From Mesorhizobium sp. NFR06 (GTDB lineage Bacteria > Pseudomonadota > Alphaproteobacteria > Rhizobiales > Rhizobiaceae), in the NCBI RefSeq assembly GCF_900115245.1, contig NZ_FOVT01000002.1:439005-503004 (forward strand): 64,000 nucleotides of DNA, given 5' to 3'. Within the stretch, counting starts at the first letter, position 1. Each line of letters opens with the position of its first letter. Positions 43,093 to 52,001 of this stretch are shown here, one piece after another. The notes beneath the pieces were generated by a model that was not told where the DNA came from, did no database searches, and saw only the letters and a program-made list of their open reading frames with translations. Both the position numbers and the translations under genes were made by a program.

Positions 43093-43933
43093 CGAGTCTG
43101 AGCGCGACGACGCCGGCGACGATGCTGAGCGCGGCGGCGCCGCGCCAGCCCGTCATTTTCTCGCCCAGCGCGACGACCGAGATGATCATCGCGAACAGGA
43201 TCGAAGTTTCGCGCAGCGACGCGACCGAGGCGATCGGCGCCCTGGTCATCGCCCACATGACGATCCAGTAGGCAGCGCCACTGAGCACGCCGGTGAACAA
43301 CCCGGCCTTCCAGTCGCGTGCCAGCACGGGCAGCGACCGCGGCCCGCGAAAGATCACGCACAAAACCAGCGCCCAGGCTGCATCGCAGACGAACAGCCAC
43401 GCCGCATAGCTTTGCGCGGTGGCGGCCAGCCGCGCGCCGCTGCCGTCGGAAAGCGTGTAGCTGGCGATGAAGATCGAGGTGGCAAGCGCGAAGCCGACCG
43501 CGCGCAGATTGAGCTTCTCCAGATGCGCGCCGCCGCGAAACGACATCACCAGCGTGCCCGCCGACAGAAGCACGATGCCGACAATGGCAAGCGGCGCCGG
43601 CACCTCTCCAACGACGACCATGCCGCCAAGCGCCGCCAGCAGGGGCGCCGTGCCGCGCGCCAGCGGATAGGTCTGGGCGAAATCGCCGGCCTTGTAGGCG
43701 CCGATCAGGAAGGTCCGGTACCCCATGTGGAAGAGGACGGAGGCGGCGATGTAGGGCCACACCTCCATCTTTGGCACCTCGACAAAAGGCAGCACGAAGA
43801 CTGCAGCGAAGCCCATGCCGAGCGTCATCAGCGTGATCGACAGGAAGCGGTCGAGATGCACCTTGACCAGCGCGTTCCAGATCGCATGCATGGCCGCCGC
43901 CGAGAGCACGGCGAGGAAGACGAACAGCGTCAT
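43088..43933 (-). CDS. DMT-superfamily (EamA) transporter
   Basis: A 281-residue membrane protein with ten hydrophobic segments made of two EamA repeats; WNALVKVHLDR near the N-terminus and LRETSILFAMIISVVALGEKMTGWRGAAAL near the C-terminus are typical. Such exporters handle amino acids, nucleosides or other metabolites. ATG 43933 is used because it overlaps the upstream hydrolase stop by ATGA, showing translational coupling; the frame extends to 44068 only inside that gene. Confidence 0.88.
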   Translation of the reverse strand: MTLFVFLAVLSAAAMHAIWNALVKVHLDRFLSITLMTLGMGFAAVFVLPFVEVPKMEVWPYIAASVLFHMGYRTFLIGAYKAGDFAQTYPLARGTAPLLAALGGMVVVGEVPAPLAIVGIVLLSAGTLVMSFRGGAHLEKLNLRAVGFALATSIFIASYTLSDGSGARLAATAQSYAAWLFVCDAAWALVLCVIFRGPRSLPVLARDWKAGLFTGVLSGAAYWIVMWAMTRAPIASVASLRETSILFAMIISVVALGEKMTGWRGAAALSIVAGVVALRLG

Positions 43934-44844
43934 CTCGGGGTCCGCTGCGGGTCGAAGGCCGTTTCGAGATCGATATCGACTCTGAGCGGGAAATGATCCG
44001 AGGCGACTTCGCCGGTATCGGTGCTGATCGATCGCACCCGATCGGCCAGCATGCCCGTAATGAAGCAATGGTCGAGCCGGCGCTTGGCGAGCCTGCCGTC
44101 GATGATCTTCTCATGTGTGTGGAAGTCGGTTGCCGGTTCCTTCGCGACGGCGGCGGCGTCGACGAAGCCGTCGATATAGGCGGCACCGCGATGATAGGGC
44201 GTTGAGCCGACGATGCGCCGGTATTCGGCGCTTCCCGACTCCATGTTGAAATCGCCCAGCCAGATCGCTCCCGGCGGGTTTTCCGGTTCGGGCTGACCAT
44301 TCGACCAATTGCGCTGCGGCTCGTCGTCAATGCCGCTCCAGGGTCCGCCCTCGTATGCTGCGCGCCGATGCTCGGCCAGCAGATAGTCGATCTGTTCCAG
44401 CCGCTCTTCCGCAGCGATATGGGCGAGATGCATCGAGAACACCCGCAACGGTCCGGCGGGCGTGCGGATCATGCATTCCAGCGCTGCTGCGCGGGTGTTG
44501 AGCGGCCTCAGCGTGCGCCGCAGCGGCAGCGTGTGCAGGCGCGACCAGACGATCGGCAGCTTCGACAGGATCATGGTACCGAATTGTCGCCGGCGATTGA
44601 CGACATGGCCGTCGCGGCTCTCGCTGGCGTCCATGTCGAAAGCGGGACCGTAGGCCCAGTAATAGTTGGGCAGCAATTTTGACAAGATATCTGGCTGATC
44701 GTCTTCATTGCTGCGCTGCCAATGCCGCTCGACCTCTTGCAGGGCGATGATGTCGGCGCCCTCCACCAGCTTGGCGGAGCGCCCGAGATCGTAACGCCCG
44801 TCGCCGCCGTAGCCGTACTGGATGTTGTAGCTGATCAGCTTCAT
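43930..44844 (-). CDS. Endonuclease/exonuclease/phosphatase-family hydrolase
   Basis: A 304-residue EEP-fold protein with the Mg2+-binding Glu in ALQEVERHW, the catalytic His in FSMHLAHI, GDFNMESG, and the terminal SDHFPLRVDI. There is no signal peptide. The family covers DNA repair nucleases, sphingomyelinases and phosphodiesterases; this member lacks features that would place it in one class. It begins MKLISYNIQYG and is coupled to the DMT transporter by an ATGA overlap. Confidence 0.88.
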   Translation of the reverse strand: MKLISYNIQYGYGGDGRYDLGRSAKLVEGADIIALQEVERHWQRSNEDDQPDILSKLLPNYYWAYGPAFDMDASESRDGHVVNRRRQFGTMILSKLPIVWSRLHTLPLRRTLRPLNTRAAALECMIRTPAGPLRVFSMHLAHIAAEERLEQIDYLLAEHRRAAYEGGPWSGIDDEPQRNWSNGQPEPENPPGAIWLGDFNMESGSAEYRRIVGSTPYHRGAAYIDGFVDAAAVAKEPATDFHTHEKIIDGRLAKRRLDHCFITGMLADRVRSISTDTGEVASDHFPLRVDIDLETAFDPQRTPR

Positions 44845-44875
44845 TGATTAACCGGCTAACTTCCGATGATCGCAG

Positions 44876-44924
44876 TAGGGCAATTCCGGGAAAACCGTGT
44901 CACACTTTTCCTGGCATAGCTCTA
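44876..44924 (-). repeat. Dispersed palindromic repeat, family A copy 4 (short)
   Basis: On the minus strand it reads TAGAGCTATGCCAGGAAAAG then TGTGACACGG and TTTTCCCGGAATTGCCC. It is the first half of the family A unit only, and its first three bases are the TAG stop of the antiporter gene. Confidence 0.75.
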
Positions 44925-46475
44925 ATAGGTGGTGAGCGGCTGGTAGCTTCCGGCTGGCGACGCCGCCAGCTCCGACCAGTCGATCTCCTCTTCCAGGCGG
45001 TGATAGGCCTCGTCGCCGATCGTGCCGTTGCGGCGCAACTCCTCCAGCGTGTCGCGCTGGCGGTTGATGGCGTAGAGGCGCAGCCTATCGTATTCGGTGG
45101 CGGCTTGGGCGTCCTCGGGGTTTTCCGCGACCCGCCGCTGCGCCTCGTACTGCTCGCGCACCACGGCCGCCGCGGCCGAGGTCTTACGGTTCAGCACGTC
45201 GAGCGCGGCCTGCATGATGGCCACCCGTGCCGCGGCGACCTCGCGATCGATCGAAGTATCCCGCTCGAAGTTGAGACGGCGCAGCAGCGGTTTCAGGGTC
45301 ATGCCCTGCAGCACCAGCGTCCCAAGCACGACCGCGAAGGCGGCAAGCACGATCGGGTCGCGGCCAGGAAAATTGGCCGGTAGCGCCATCGCCACCACCA
45401 GCGTCACCAGCCCGCGCATGCCGCACCATCCGACGAGCACGGCGCCGCGAAAGGTCGGCGCATCTCGCCTCTGCTCGTCGCTGTCGAAACGCCCAAACCG
45501 CCTTATCACCGCGACGTAACCCATGACCCATAAGAGACGCGCCGCTATGACGACGGCCAGCACGATCGCGGCGAACAGAAAGGCCTCGCCTTGCCCGTCG
45601 CCGGAAAGCCGGCCGACGATCGACCGTGCCTGCAGGCCCATGAGCACGAAAGCCAGCACGTTGAGCACGAACACCGCCGACTCCCAGACCGAGTAGGTGC
45701 TGACGCGGCGTCTCGCCGACATACGGCGTGGCGCGGTGCGCGCGATGGTGATGGCATAGACGACGATGGTGATGATGGCGGAGAGGCCGAGCTTGTCGGC
45801 AATAATCCAGACCGCGAAGGTTCCGGCGAACTGCACCACGGTGCTGCTTGCCGCGTCCTCGATCCGCGTCAGCGTCAGCAGCGAGAAGCGGCCGAACAGA
45901 TAGCCGGCCACAACGCTGCCGACCGTCGACAAAAGGATGACCGGCACGGCGTCTCTCGCCACCAGCGATCCGATGGCGGCGGCAACCGATATCCGGTAGA
46001 TCAACAGCGCCGTGGCATCGTTGAGCAGGCTCTCGCCTTGCAGGATCGCAGTAAGGCGGTGCGGCACCTTGAATTGGTTGAGCACCGCGCTTGCCGCCAC
46101 CGCATCCGGCGGCGCGACGATGGCGCCGAGCGCGATCGCCGCCGCGATCGGCAGGCCGGCCATCTTCCAGCCGACAAAGGCAACCACGACGGTGGTGAAA
46201 ACGACGGCGCCGAGCGCCAGAAGCACCAGCGACAGCCGGTAGCGCTTCAGGTCGCGCAGTGAGGTATCGTAAGCGGCATCGAGAAGCACCGGCGCGATGA
46301 ACAGCGCGAGCGCCAGTTCCGGGTCGATCTCGATCATCGGCGCGCCTGGCACGAAGGCAATGCCGGCCCCGGCGAGCGCCAGCAGCGATGGGTAAGGTAC
46401 TTCCAGCCATCGCGATACCGCCGTCAGCGCGACGGCGATGAGAAGCAGGATCAGGGTGAGTTCGAAAAGCGCCAT
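44922..46475 (-). CDS. Na+/H+ antiporter, CPA1 (NhaP) family
   Basis: A 517-residue protein with about twelve membrane helices and a C-terminal cytoplasmic domain of about 130 residues. The ion-binding region is ALGAIVAPPDAVAASAVL, in which the PPDAVA motif carries the essential Asp, and LQGESLLNDATALLIYRI is the second CPA1 signature. It exchanges Na+ or K+ for H+ and supports pH and salt tolerance. The cytoplasmic tail contains a heptad-like helix (EQYEAQRRVAENPEDAQAA). Confidence 0.92.
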   Translation of the reverse strand: MALFELTLILLLIAVALTAVSRWLEVPYPSLLALAGAGIAFVPGAPMIEIDPELALALFIAPVLLDAAYDTSLRDLKRYRLSLVLLALGAVVFTTVVVAFVGWKMAGLPIAAAIALGAIVAPPDAVAASAVLNQFKVPHRLTAILQGESLLNDATALLIYRISVAAAIGSLVARDAVPVILLSTVGSVVAGYLFGRFSLLTLTRIEDAASSTVVQFAGTFAVWIIADKLGLSAIITIVVYAITIARTAPRRMSARRRVSTYSVWESAVFVLNVLAFVLMGLQARSIVGRLSGDGQGEAFLFAAIVLAVVIAARLLWVMGYVAVIRRFGRFDSDEQRRDAPTFRGAVLVGWCGMRGLVTLVVAMALPANFPGRDPIVLAAFAVVLGTLVLQGMTLKPLLRRLNFERDTSIDREVAAARVAIMQAALDVLNRKTSAAAAVVREQYEAQRRVAENPEDAQAATEYDRLRLYAINRQRDTLEELRRNGTIGDEAYHRLEEEIDWSELAASPAGSYQPLTTY

Positions 46476-46519
46476 GGCTCATCGTAACGATGGTACCAGG
46501 CGTTTGGCACTGCAAAAAA

Positions 46520-46612
46520 TGAATGGTGAATGGGTATCATCGGAAGAATTTGAGCGCGTAAAGTGCTCTCTTCACTGATTGCTATTCACCATTCACTATT
46601 CACTATTCACTC
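46520..46612. repeat. Heptamer direct repeats with long inverted repeat
   Basis: CTATTCA-type units repeat in tandem at 46582-46611 (CTATTCACC, ATTCACTATT, CACTATTCAC). The arm TGAATGGTGAAT (46520-46531) is the exact reverse complement of ATTCACCATTCA (46584-46595), 52 bases away, giving a 12-bp stem. It lies between the divergent start of the antiporter and the end of the ABC ATPase gene. Confidence 0.75.
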
Positions 46613-46616
46613 TTCC

Positions 46617-47696
46617 CTAGTGCAGAACCAGCATGTCGCCCGACGAAAATGAGATATCGGCCTTGTCGCCGACGACCGGCGGCGGCGTCGTCGAATTGTT
46701 GAAGGTGTCGAGCGACACTGTGTTGCCGCCGATGCCGACGCGTACCCGGATGACCGAGCCGAGGAAATGCACCTCGGCGATCTCGCCCGACAGGCTGGTG
46801 TCGTGGCCCGGCTGACGTCCCAACGAGATCGCTTCCGGCCTGAGCGCCAGCGACAGCGTATCGCCCGACTTCGAGCCGTTGAGCTTGCCCTTGAGCGATA
46901 CTTCCTGGCTGTTGACCTGCACCTTGCCCGAGGCGGCGTCGGTGACCTTGCCTTCCAGCACGTTGAGCGTGCCGACGAAATTGGCGACGAACTTCGTTGC
47001 CGGCCGGTTGTAGATCTCGAACGGCGTTCCGACCTGCTCGGCCTTGCCGCCGTACATCACCGCGATGCGGTCGGAGATCGACAGTGCCTCTTCCTGGTCA
47101 TGCGTGACGAAGATGGTGGTGATGCCGAGCTTCTTCTGGATCGAGCGGATTTCCTCGCGCAGCGACACCCGCACCTTGGCGTCGAGCGCCGACAGCGGCT
47201 CGTCGAGCAGCAGAAGCTTGGGTTTGGGCGCGATGGCACGCGCCAGCGCGATGCGCTGCTGCTGGCCGCCTGAGAGCTGGTAGGGGTAGCGGTCGGCCAT
47301 CTGCGGCAGCTTGATGATATCGAGCATCTCGGCGACCCGCCTGTCCGCATCCGCCCTCGGCATGCCGGCGACTTTCAACCCGAAGGCGATGTTCTGCGCC
47401 ACCGTCAGGTTCGGGAACAATGCGTAGGCCTGGAACACCATGCCGACATTGCGCTGATTGGGCTTCAGCCTGGTGATGTCCTTGCCGCTGACCACGATCT
47501 TGCCGGCCGACGGCTCCTCGAAGCCGGCGACCATGCGCAGCACCGTCGTCTTGCCGCAGCCCGACGGGCCGAGGAAGGAGACGAACTCGCCGGGCTCCAC
47601 ATCAAGGTTGAAATCCTGGACCACAGTGGTGGCGCCGAAGGACTTTCGCACATGCTGAATGGAGAGGAATGGCTCGGCCATGGCTTTTGCTTTCAA
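46617..47696 (-). CDS. ABC transporter ATP-binding protein (PotA/FbpC-like)
   Basis: A 359-residue ATPase with Walker A GPSGCGKTTVLR, signature LSGGQQQRIALARA, Walker B LLLLDEPLSALD and a C-terminal TOBE domain (about 275-355) as in spermidine/putrescine and iron(III) importers. The start overlaps the upstream permease stop by ATGA. It is the last gene of a four-gene ABC operon (binding protein, two permeases, ATPase), all minus strand. The real ligand is unknown; neighbouring amine-related genes favour an amine or amino alcohol. Confidence 0.92.
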   Translation of the reverse strand: MKAKAMAEPFLSIQHVRKSFGATTVVQDFNLDVEPGEFVSFLGPSGCGKTTVLRMVAGFEEPSAGKIVVSGKDITRLKPNQRNVGMVFQAYALFPNLTVAQNIAFGLKVAGMPRADADRRVAEMLDIIKLPQMADRYPYQLSGGQQQRIALARAIAPKPKLLLLDEPLSALDAKVRVSLREEIRSIQKKLGITTIFVTHDQEEALSISDRIAVMYGGKAEQVGTPFEIYNRPATKFVANFVGTLNVLEGKVTDAASGKVQVNSQEVSLKGKLNGSKSGDTLSLALRPEAISLGRQPGHDTSLSGEIAEVHFLGSVIRVRVGIGGNTVSLDTFNNSTTPPPVVGDKADISFSSGDMLVLH

Positions 47697-48484
47697 TTCG
47701 GGCGGTTGGCCGATTTCGGCGCGAAACGGGACAGGATCTGGATCAGCGACATGCAGCCCCAGGTAATGGCGAAGGCTATGATGGCAAGTGCCGCCGGTTC
47801 GTAGGCGCGGTTGGCGCCGATATTCTGCAGATACGGTCCGAAGGCCGGCCGGTTGAGAAGGCTGGCCATCGTGAATTCGCCGATGACGATGGCGAAGGTC
47901 AGGAAGGCACCCGAAAGCACCGCGATCAGCACATTGGGCAGGATGACGCGGGTGATGATCGTGCCCCAGCCGGCGCCAAGGATCTGCGCCGCTTCCGTCA
48001 ATGTCCGCACGTCGATGGTGCGCAGGCCCGTGTCCACCGCCCGATACATATAGGGTAGCGACAGCGTCGCATAGCCGATCACCAGTAGGGCATTGGTGGC
48101 CGTGTCATTCGCCAGGAAGGGCAGCGGCGAGTTGGAGCCGTACATCCTGATGTAGCCGAAGACGATAACGATGGCCGGAATGACCAGCGGCAGCAGGGTG
48201 ATGAACTCGACGACCGGCCTGATCTGCGGCAGGCGCAGCCGGATCCAGTAGGCGGCCGGCACGACGATCAGCACGCCGAGGATGATGGTGAAGACAGCGG
48301 CGACCACGGAATACGTGAAGGTCGCCTGGAAGCGGGCGTCGCCCAACACGATCTGGTAGGCGTCAAAGGAATAGGCGCCGCGCCGCATGCGCATGGAGAA
48401 TTCCACCGTCGCGATCAGCGGTATGAAGAAATAGGCGGCGCCGAGGATGAAGACCACCCAGGCCCAGAATTTGCCCGACTTCAT
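47693..48484 (-). CDS. ABC transporter permease (PotC-like)
   Basis: A 263-residue inner-membrane permease with six helices. The EAA loop region is TLTEAAQILGAGWGTIITRV followed by ILPNVLIAVLSG. ATG 48484 was chosen because it overlaps the upstream permease stop by ATGA and starts with a typical MKSGKFWAWVVFILGAAYFF; the open frame extends to 49060 only by running through the neighbouring gene. Confidence 0.92.
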   Translation of the reverse strand: MKSGKFWAWVVFILGAAYFFIPLIATVEFSMRMRRGAYSFDAYQIVLGDARFQATFTYSVVAAVFTIILGVLIVVPAAYWIRLRLPQIRPVVEFITLLPLVIPAIVIVFGYIRMYGSNSPLPFLANDTATNALLVIGYATLSLPYMYRAVDTGLRTIDVRTLTEAAQILGAGWGTIITRVILPNVLIAVLSGAFLTFAIVIGEFTMASLLNRPAFGPYLQNIGANRAYEPAALAIIAFAITWGCMSLIQILSRFAPKSANRPN

Positions 48485-49395
48485 TTCAGCCACCTCTCGG
48501 AACGGGTCCGGAACCAGATGTAGAAGACGTTGGCGAGGCCGGTGATGACGATCATGCCGAAGGCGATCGCATAGCCGAGATGGGCATTGTGCAGCACGTC
48601 GCCGCGGATCTGCGCGTAAAGCAAGATCGGCACGATGTTGAGCGACGAGCCAGTCAGCGCATAAGCGGTGGCGATCGCCCCGAAGGCATTGGCGAAAAGC
48701 AGGATGACGGTGCCGAGGAAGCTCGGCCAGATCACCGGGATCACCACCATGCGCCAGTATTGCGCGGTGGTGGCGCCGAGCGTCGCGGCGGCCTCGCCCC
48801 ACTCCTTTTTCAGCCCGTCGATCGCCGGCACGATGATGACCACCATCAGCGGGATCTGGAAGTAGACATAAGTCAGCGTCAGGCCCCAGAACGACAGGAT
48901 GTTGAAGCCGTGCGCATAGATGTTGAGGCCGAACAGGGTGTTCAGGATCACGGTGGCGAGACCGAGCCGGCCAAGCGTGGCGAGGAAGGCGAAGGCCAGC
49001 GGCACGCCGGCGAAATTCGAGGCCACGCCGGAGAAGGTCAGCGTCGCCGACCGGATCCACTCCGGCAGGCCGCCGCGCACGATGGCGATGGCGATGGCCA
49101 GGCCGGCGAAGGCGCCGATCAGCGCCGAGGCGAGGCTGACTTTGATCGAGATCCAGTAGGCGGCAACGATCGAGGGCTGCGCCAATGCTGAAATGTTCTC
49201 GAGCGTGAACTCGCCGGCATCATTCTGGAAGGCGCCCAGCATCAGGTAGAGCGTGGGCAGGATCAGGAACATGATCGCGAAGACGAAGAACGGCGTCACG
49301 CCGAGCCACTGCGTCGGCAGCCGCAGGGTGCGCGCCTCGCTGGGCGGCGCGGCCTTCCCCGCGATGGTCTGGTTGGAAAGCGAGAGATCGGTCAT
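48481..49395 (-). CDS. ABC transporter permease (PotB-like)
   Basis: A 304-residue permease with a cytoplasmic arm of about 30 residues, then six helices; the docking loop is WGEAAATLGATTAQYWRMVV followed by IPVIWPSFLGTVIL. It lies 63 bases downstream of the binding-protein gene across a hairpin and is translationally coupled to the next permease. The helix pattern and pairing fit the spermidine/putrescine or Fe3+ importer subclass. Confidence 0.92.
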   Translation of the reverse strand: MTDLSLSNQTIAGKAAPPSEARTLRLPTQWLGVTPFFVFAIMFLILPTLYLMLGAFQNDAGEFTLENISALAQPSIVAAYWISIKVSLASALIGAFAGLAIAIAIVRGGLPEWIRSATLTFSGVASNFAGVPLAFAFLATLGRLGLATVILNTLFGLNIYAHGFNILSFWGLTLTYVYFQIPLMVVIIVPAIDGLKKEWGEAAATLGATTAQYWRMVVIPVIWPSFLGTVILLFANAFGAIATAYALTGSSLNIVPILLYAQIRGDVLHNAHLGYAIAFGMIVITGLANVFYIWFRTRSERWLK

Positions 49396-49422
49396 GCGCC
49401 GGCTACCGTCTTCGAGGGTGCC

Positions 49423-49443
49423 GGGCGGCCCTCAGGGCCGCCC
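49423..49443 (-). terminator. Intra-operon hairpin after the second binding-protein gene
   Basis: GGGCGGCCC-TCA-GGGCCGCCC is a perfect 9-bp stem with a three-base loop, located just after the binding-protein stop and before the permease start. No T-run follows on the minus strand, so it probably stabilises the upstream message and attenuates the permeases. Confidence 0.75.
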
Positions 49444-49458
49444 AGATATTTTTACAAC

Positions 49459-50565
49459 TTACTTGACGTTGGCGCCAACAACGGCGTCCCAGTTCTTGGT
49501 GATGGCTTCCTTGGCCTTGCCCTGCTCGTCGAGCGTCGGGAACACGGCCGAGGCATAGGCCTCCGCCGGCGGCAGCTTGGCCATCACGTCGGCCGGGAGC
49601 TTGCCGTTCTTGGCAAGATCGTTGAAGCGGATCGGATGGCAATAGCCCTTCAGCCAGCCAATCTGGCCTTCGTCGGAATAGAGATATTCGAGCCAGAGCT
49701 TGGCCGCATTCGGATGCGGCGCAAAGGCGCTGATCGCCTGCACGTAGACACCGGCGACGACGCCGGTCTTCGGCACGATGACGTCGACCGGCGGATTGCC
49801 CTTCAGCGTGTCGCGGCCAGCCAGCGCGTTGTAGTCCCATGTGACGAGGATCGGCGTCTGGCCCTGGGCGAGCGTCGCCGGCTTGCCGATCACCGGCACG
49901 AAATTGCCTGCGGCGTTGAGCTTCTTGAAGAACTCGAGACCCGCCGTGCCGGCGGCTTCGCCAGCACCTGCGCCGCCGGACAGGCCGGCCGCGTAGACGG
50001 CCTGGATGGCCTGGTTCGAGGCGCGCGGGTCACCGGCCAGCGCGACGGTGTTGGCATAGTCCGACTTCAGCAGATCAGCCCAGTCTGCCGGTGCTTCCTT
50101 GACCAGATCCTTGTTCACCAGGAAGGACAGCACGCCGTAATAGTCGCCGGTCCAGAAGCCTTCGGCATCCTTGGCGCTGTCCGGGATCGAGTCCCAGGTC
50201 GACACCTTGTAAGGCTGAATCAGGCCGTCGGCCTTGGCGGTCGGTCCGAAGGACAGGCCGACGTCGATGACGTCGGGAGCCTGCGGGCCCTTGTTGTCCT
50301 TGTTGGCCTTGATCGCCTCAACCTCATCGCCCGAGCCGGCGTCCGGGTTGAGTTCGTTGACCTTGATTTCAGGATACTTAGCCTTGAAAGCGTCAATCAC
50401 TGCCCCGTAGCCGCACCAGTCATGCGGAAGCGCGATGACAGTGAGCTGGCCTTCCGCCTTCGCGGCCTTGACGAGATCGTCCATCGAAGCGGCGGACGAA
50501 ATCACCGTCGACGCGAAGAGCGCCGCGGCCGAGAGGGAAAGCACTTTCCCCGTGAACTTGAACAT
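49459..50565 (-). CDS. ABC transporter substrate-binding protein (spermidine/putrescine or Fe type)
   Basis: A 368-residue periplasmic binding protein. The signal peptide is about residues 1-26 (SLSAAALFASTVISSAA); the mature protein starts near SMDDLVKAAKAEGQLTVIALP, a beginning common to PotD/AfuA-like proteins. Acidic and aromatic residues (DWCGYG, TWDYNAL) could bind a cationic ligand. The 245-base gap upstream is AT-rich near 50675-50690 and probably holds the promoter of the ABC operon. Confidence 0.9.
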   Translation of the reverse strand: MFKFTGKVLSLSAAALFASTVISSAASMDDLVKAAKAEGQLTVIALPHDWCGYGAVIDAFKAKYPEIKVNELNPDAGSGDEVEAIKANKDNKGPQAPDVIDVGLSFGPTAKADGLIQPYKVSTWDSIPDSAKDAEGFWTGDYYGVLSFLVNKDLVKEAPADWADLLKSDYANTVALAGDPRASNQAIQAVYAAGLSGGAGAGEAAGTAGLEFFKKLNAAGNFVPVIGKPATLAQGQTPILVTWDYNALAGRDTLKGNPPVDVIVPKTGVVAGVYVQAISAFAPHPNAAKLWLEYLYSDEGQIGWLKGYCHPIRFNDLAKNGKLPADVMAKLPPAEAYASAVFPTLDEQGKAKEAITKNWDAVVGANVK

Positions 50566-50802
50566 GTGTTCTCTCCGTTGAACCGGCGCGCTCGGCGCCT
50601 GCGATGCGGGTATCGTTTTCGTATGACAGCCAGATGAAGGCTTTTTGAAACCGGAGCCCCGCGGCGAAAAAAGTTAACTCTTTTTAACGGACTGTAGCAA
50701 TTAGCCCGCACTTAATTTTCCGGCTAATGGTTAGTTGCCTTGCCTTTTTGCCCTCCCCTTCCCCTCTCAAGTGCCCTTTCATTCAACGCTTCGGTATTGA
50801 AA

Positions 50803-50825
50803 GCCGGCTCTCAAAGCGAGCCGGC
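50803..50825 (-). terminator. Hairpin enclosing the alcohol dehydrogenase stop codon
   Basis: GCCGGCTC (50803-50810) and GAGCCGGC (50818-50825) pair perfectly; the 7-base loop holds the TGA stop of the alcohol dehydrogenase gene. Only TTTC follows on the minus strand, so it is a weak terminator or an mRNA end protector. Confidence 0.55.
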
Positions 50826-51983
50826 GATGGCGTTTTCGAGCAGCGTCAGCGCCGCTTTCTTGGTGAGCTTCACCGGATTGCCGCCGGCGGTCGGGTCGAC
50901 CACCGCCATGTCGGCGATCAGCGCCTTGCGCTTCTTGTCCATGTCGAGGCCCTTGATCAGGCCCGGCAGCGCGTGCGGCACCTTGAGCTCCTTGCGCAGC
51001 TTGATGATCGCCTTGGCGAAACCGTCGAAGCCGCCCTTGATGCCGCAATAGGCGGCGAGGCGCGCGATGCGGTCCTCGATCGCCTCGCGGTTGAAGGCGA
51101 GCACGTAGGGCATGAACACAGCATTGGTCATGCCGTGATGGGTATCGTAGAGCGCGCCGATCGGATGCGACAGCGAGTGGATCGCGCCCAGTCCCTTCTG
51201 GAAGGCCGCGGCACCCATGGCGGCCGCGCTCATCATATGGGCGCGGGCGACCAGATCCTTGCCGTTGGCGAAGGCCTTGGGCAGGTTATTGAACACCAGC
51301 CGGATGCCTTCCACCGCGATGCCGTCGGCCATCGGATGATAGCCCGGCGCGCAATAGGCCTCAAGGCAGTGCGCCAGCGCGTCCATGCCTGTGCCGGCGG
51401 TGATGAAGGCAGGCATGCCGACCGACAGTTCCGGATCGGCAATGACGATTGCCGGCAAAAGTTTCGGATGGAAGATGACCTTCTTGGTGTGGGTCGCCTC
51501 GTTGGTGATGACGCCAGCGCGGCCGACCTCCGAGCCGGTGCCGGCCGTGGTCGGCACCGCGATGATCGGTGCGATCGCGTCGGCATTGGCTCTGGTCCAC
51601 CAGTCGCCGACATCCTCGAAATCCCATACCGGGCGCGTCTGGCCCGCCTGGAAGGCGATCAGCTTGCCGAGGTCGAGCGCCGAGCCGCCGCCGAAGGCGA
51701 TGACGCCGTCATGCTTGCCTTTCTTGAACGCCGCGATGCCGGCGGTGAGATTGGAATCGACCGGGTTCGGTTTCACCTCGGAGAACACGCCATAGGGAAC
51801 CTTGGCGTCGTCGAGGATCTTCAGCGTCGAGGCGACGACCGGCAGCTTCGCCAGGCCCGGATCGGTGACGAAGAGCGGCCGCTTGATGCCGGCCGCCGCC
51901 AGGACATCGGGCAATTCCGCGATGCGCCCGGCGCCGAAGCGGACGGTGGTGGGGTAATTCCATTTGGAGATCAGCTTGGACAT
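50811..51983 (-). CDS. Iron-containing alcohol dehydrogenase
   Basis: A 390-residue group III alcohol dehydrogenase. NAD binding is by GGGSALDLGKLIAF; the Fe2+ ligands are the Asp in GMDALAHCLEAY with its His and the histidines in HSLSHPIGALYDTHHGMTNA. Such enzymes oxidise primary alcohols or reduce aldehydes. It lies 18 bases downstream of the aldehyde dehydrogenase on the same strand, so the pair can take an alcohol to an acid. In this neighbourhood an amino alcohol or its gamma-glutamyl derivative is a candidate substrate. Confidence 0.93.
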   Translation of the reverse strand: MSKLISKWNYPTTVRFGAGRIAELPDVLAAAGIKRPLFVTDPGLAKLPVVASTLKILDDAKVPYGVFSEVKPNPVDSNLTAGIAAFKKGKHDGVIAFGGGSALDLGKLIAFQAGQTRPVWDFEDVGDWWTRANADAIAPIIAVPTTAGTGSEVGRAGVITNEATHTKKVIFHPKLLPAIVIADPELSVGMPAFITAGTGMDALAHCLEAYCAPGYHPMADGIAVEGIRLVFNNLPKAFANGKDLVARAHMMSAAAMGAAAFQKGLGAIHSLSHPIGALYDTHHGMTNAVFMPYVLAFNREAIEDRIARLAAYCGIKGGFDGFAKAIIKLRKELKVPHALPGLIKGLDMDKKRKALIADMAVVDPTAGGNPVKLTKKAALTLLENAIAGSL

Positions 51984-52001
51984 GATTTGTCTTTCGAGAG
52001 G

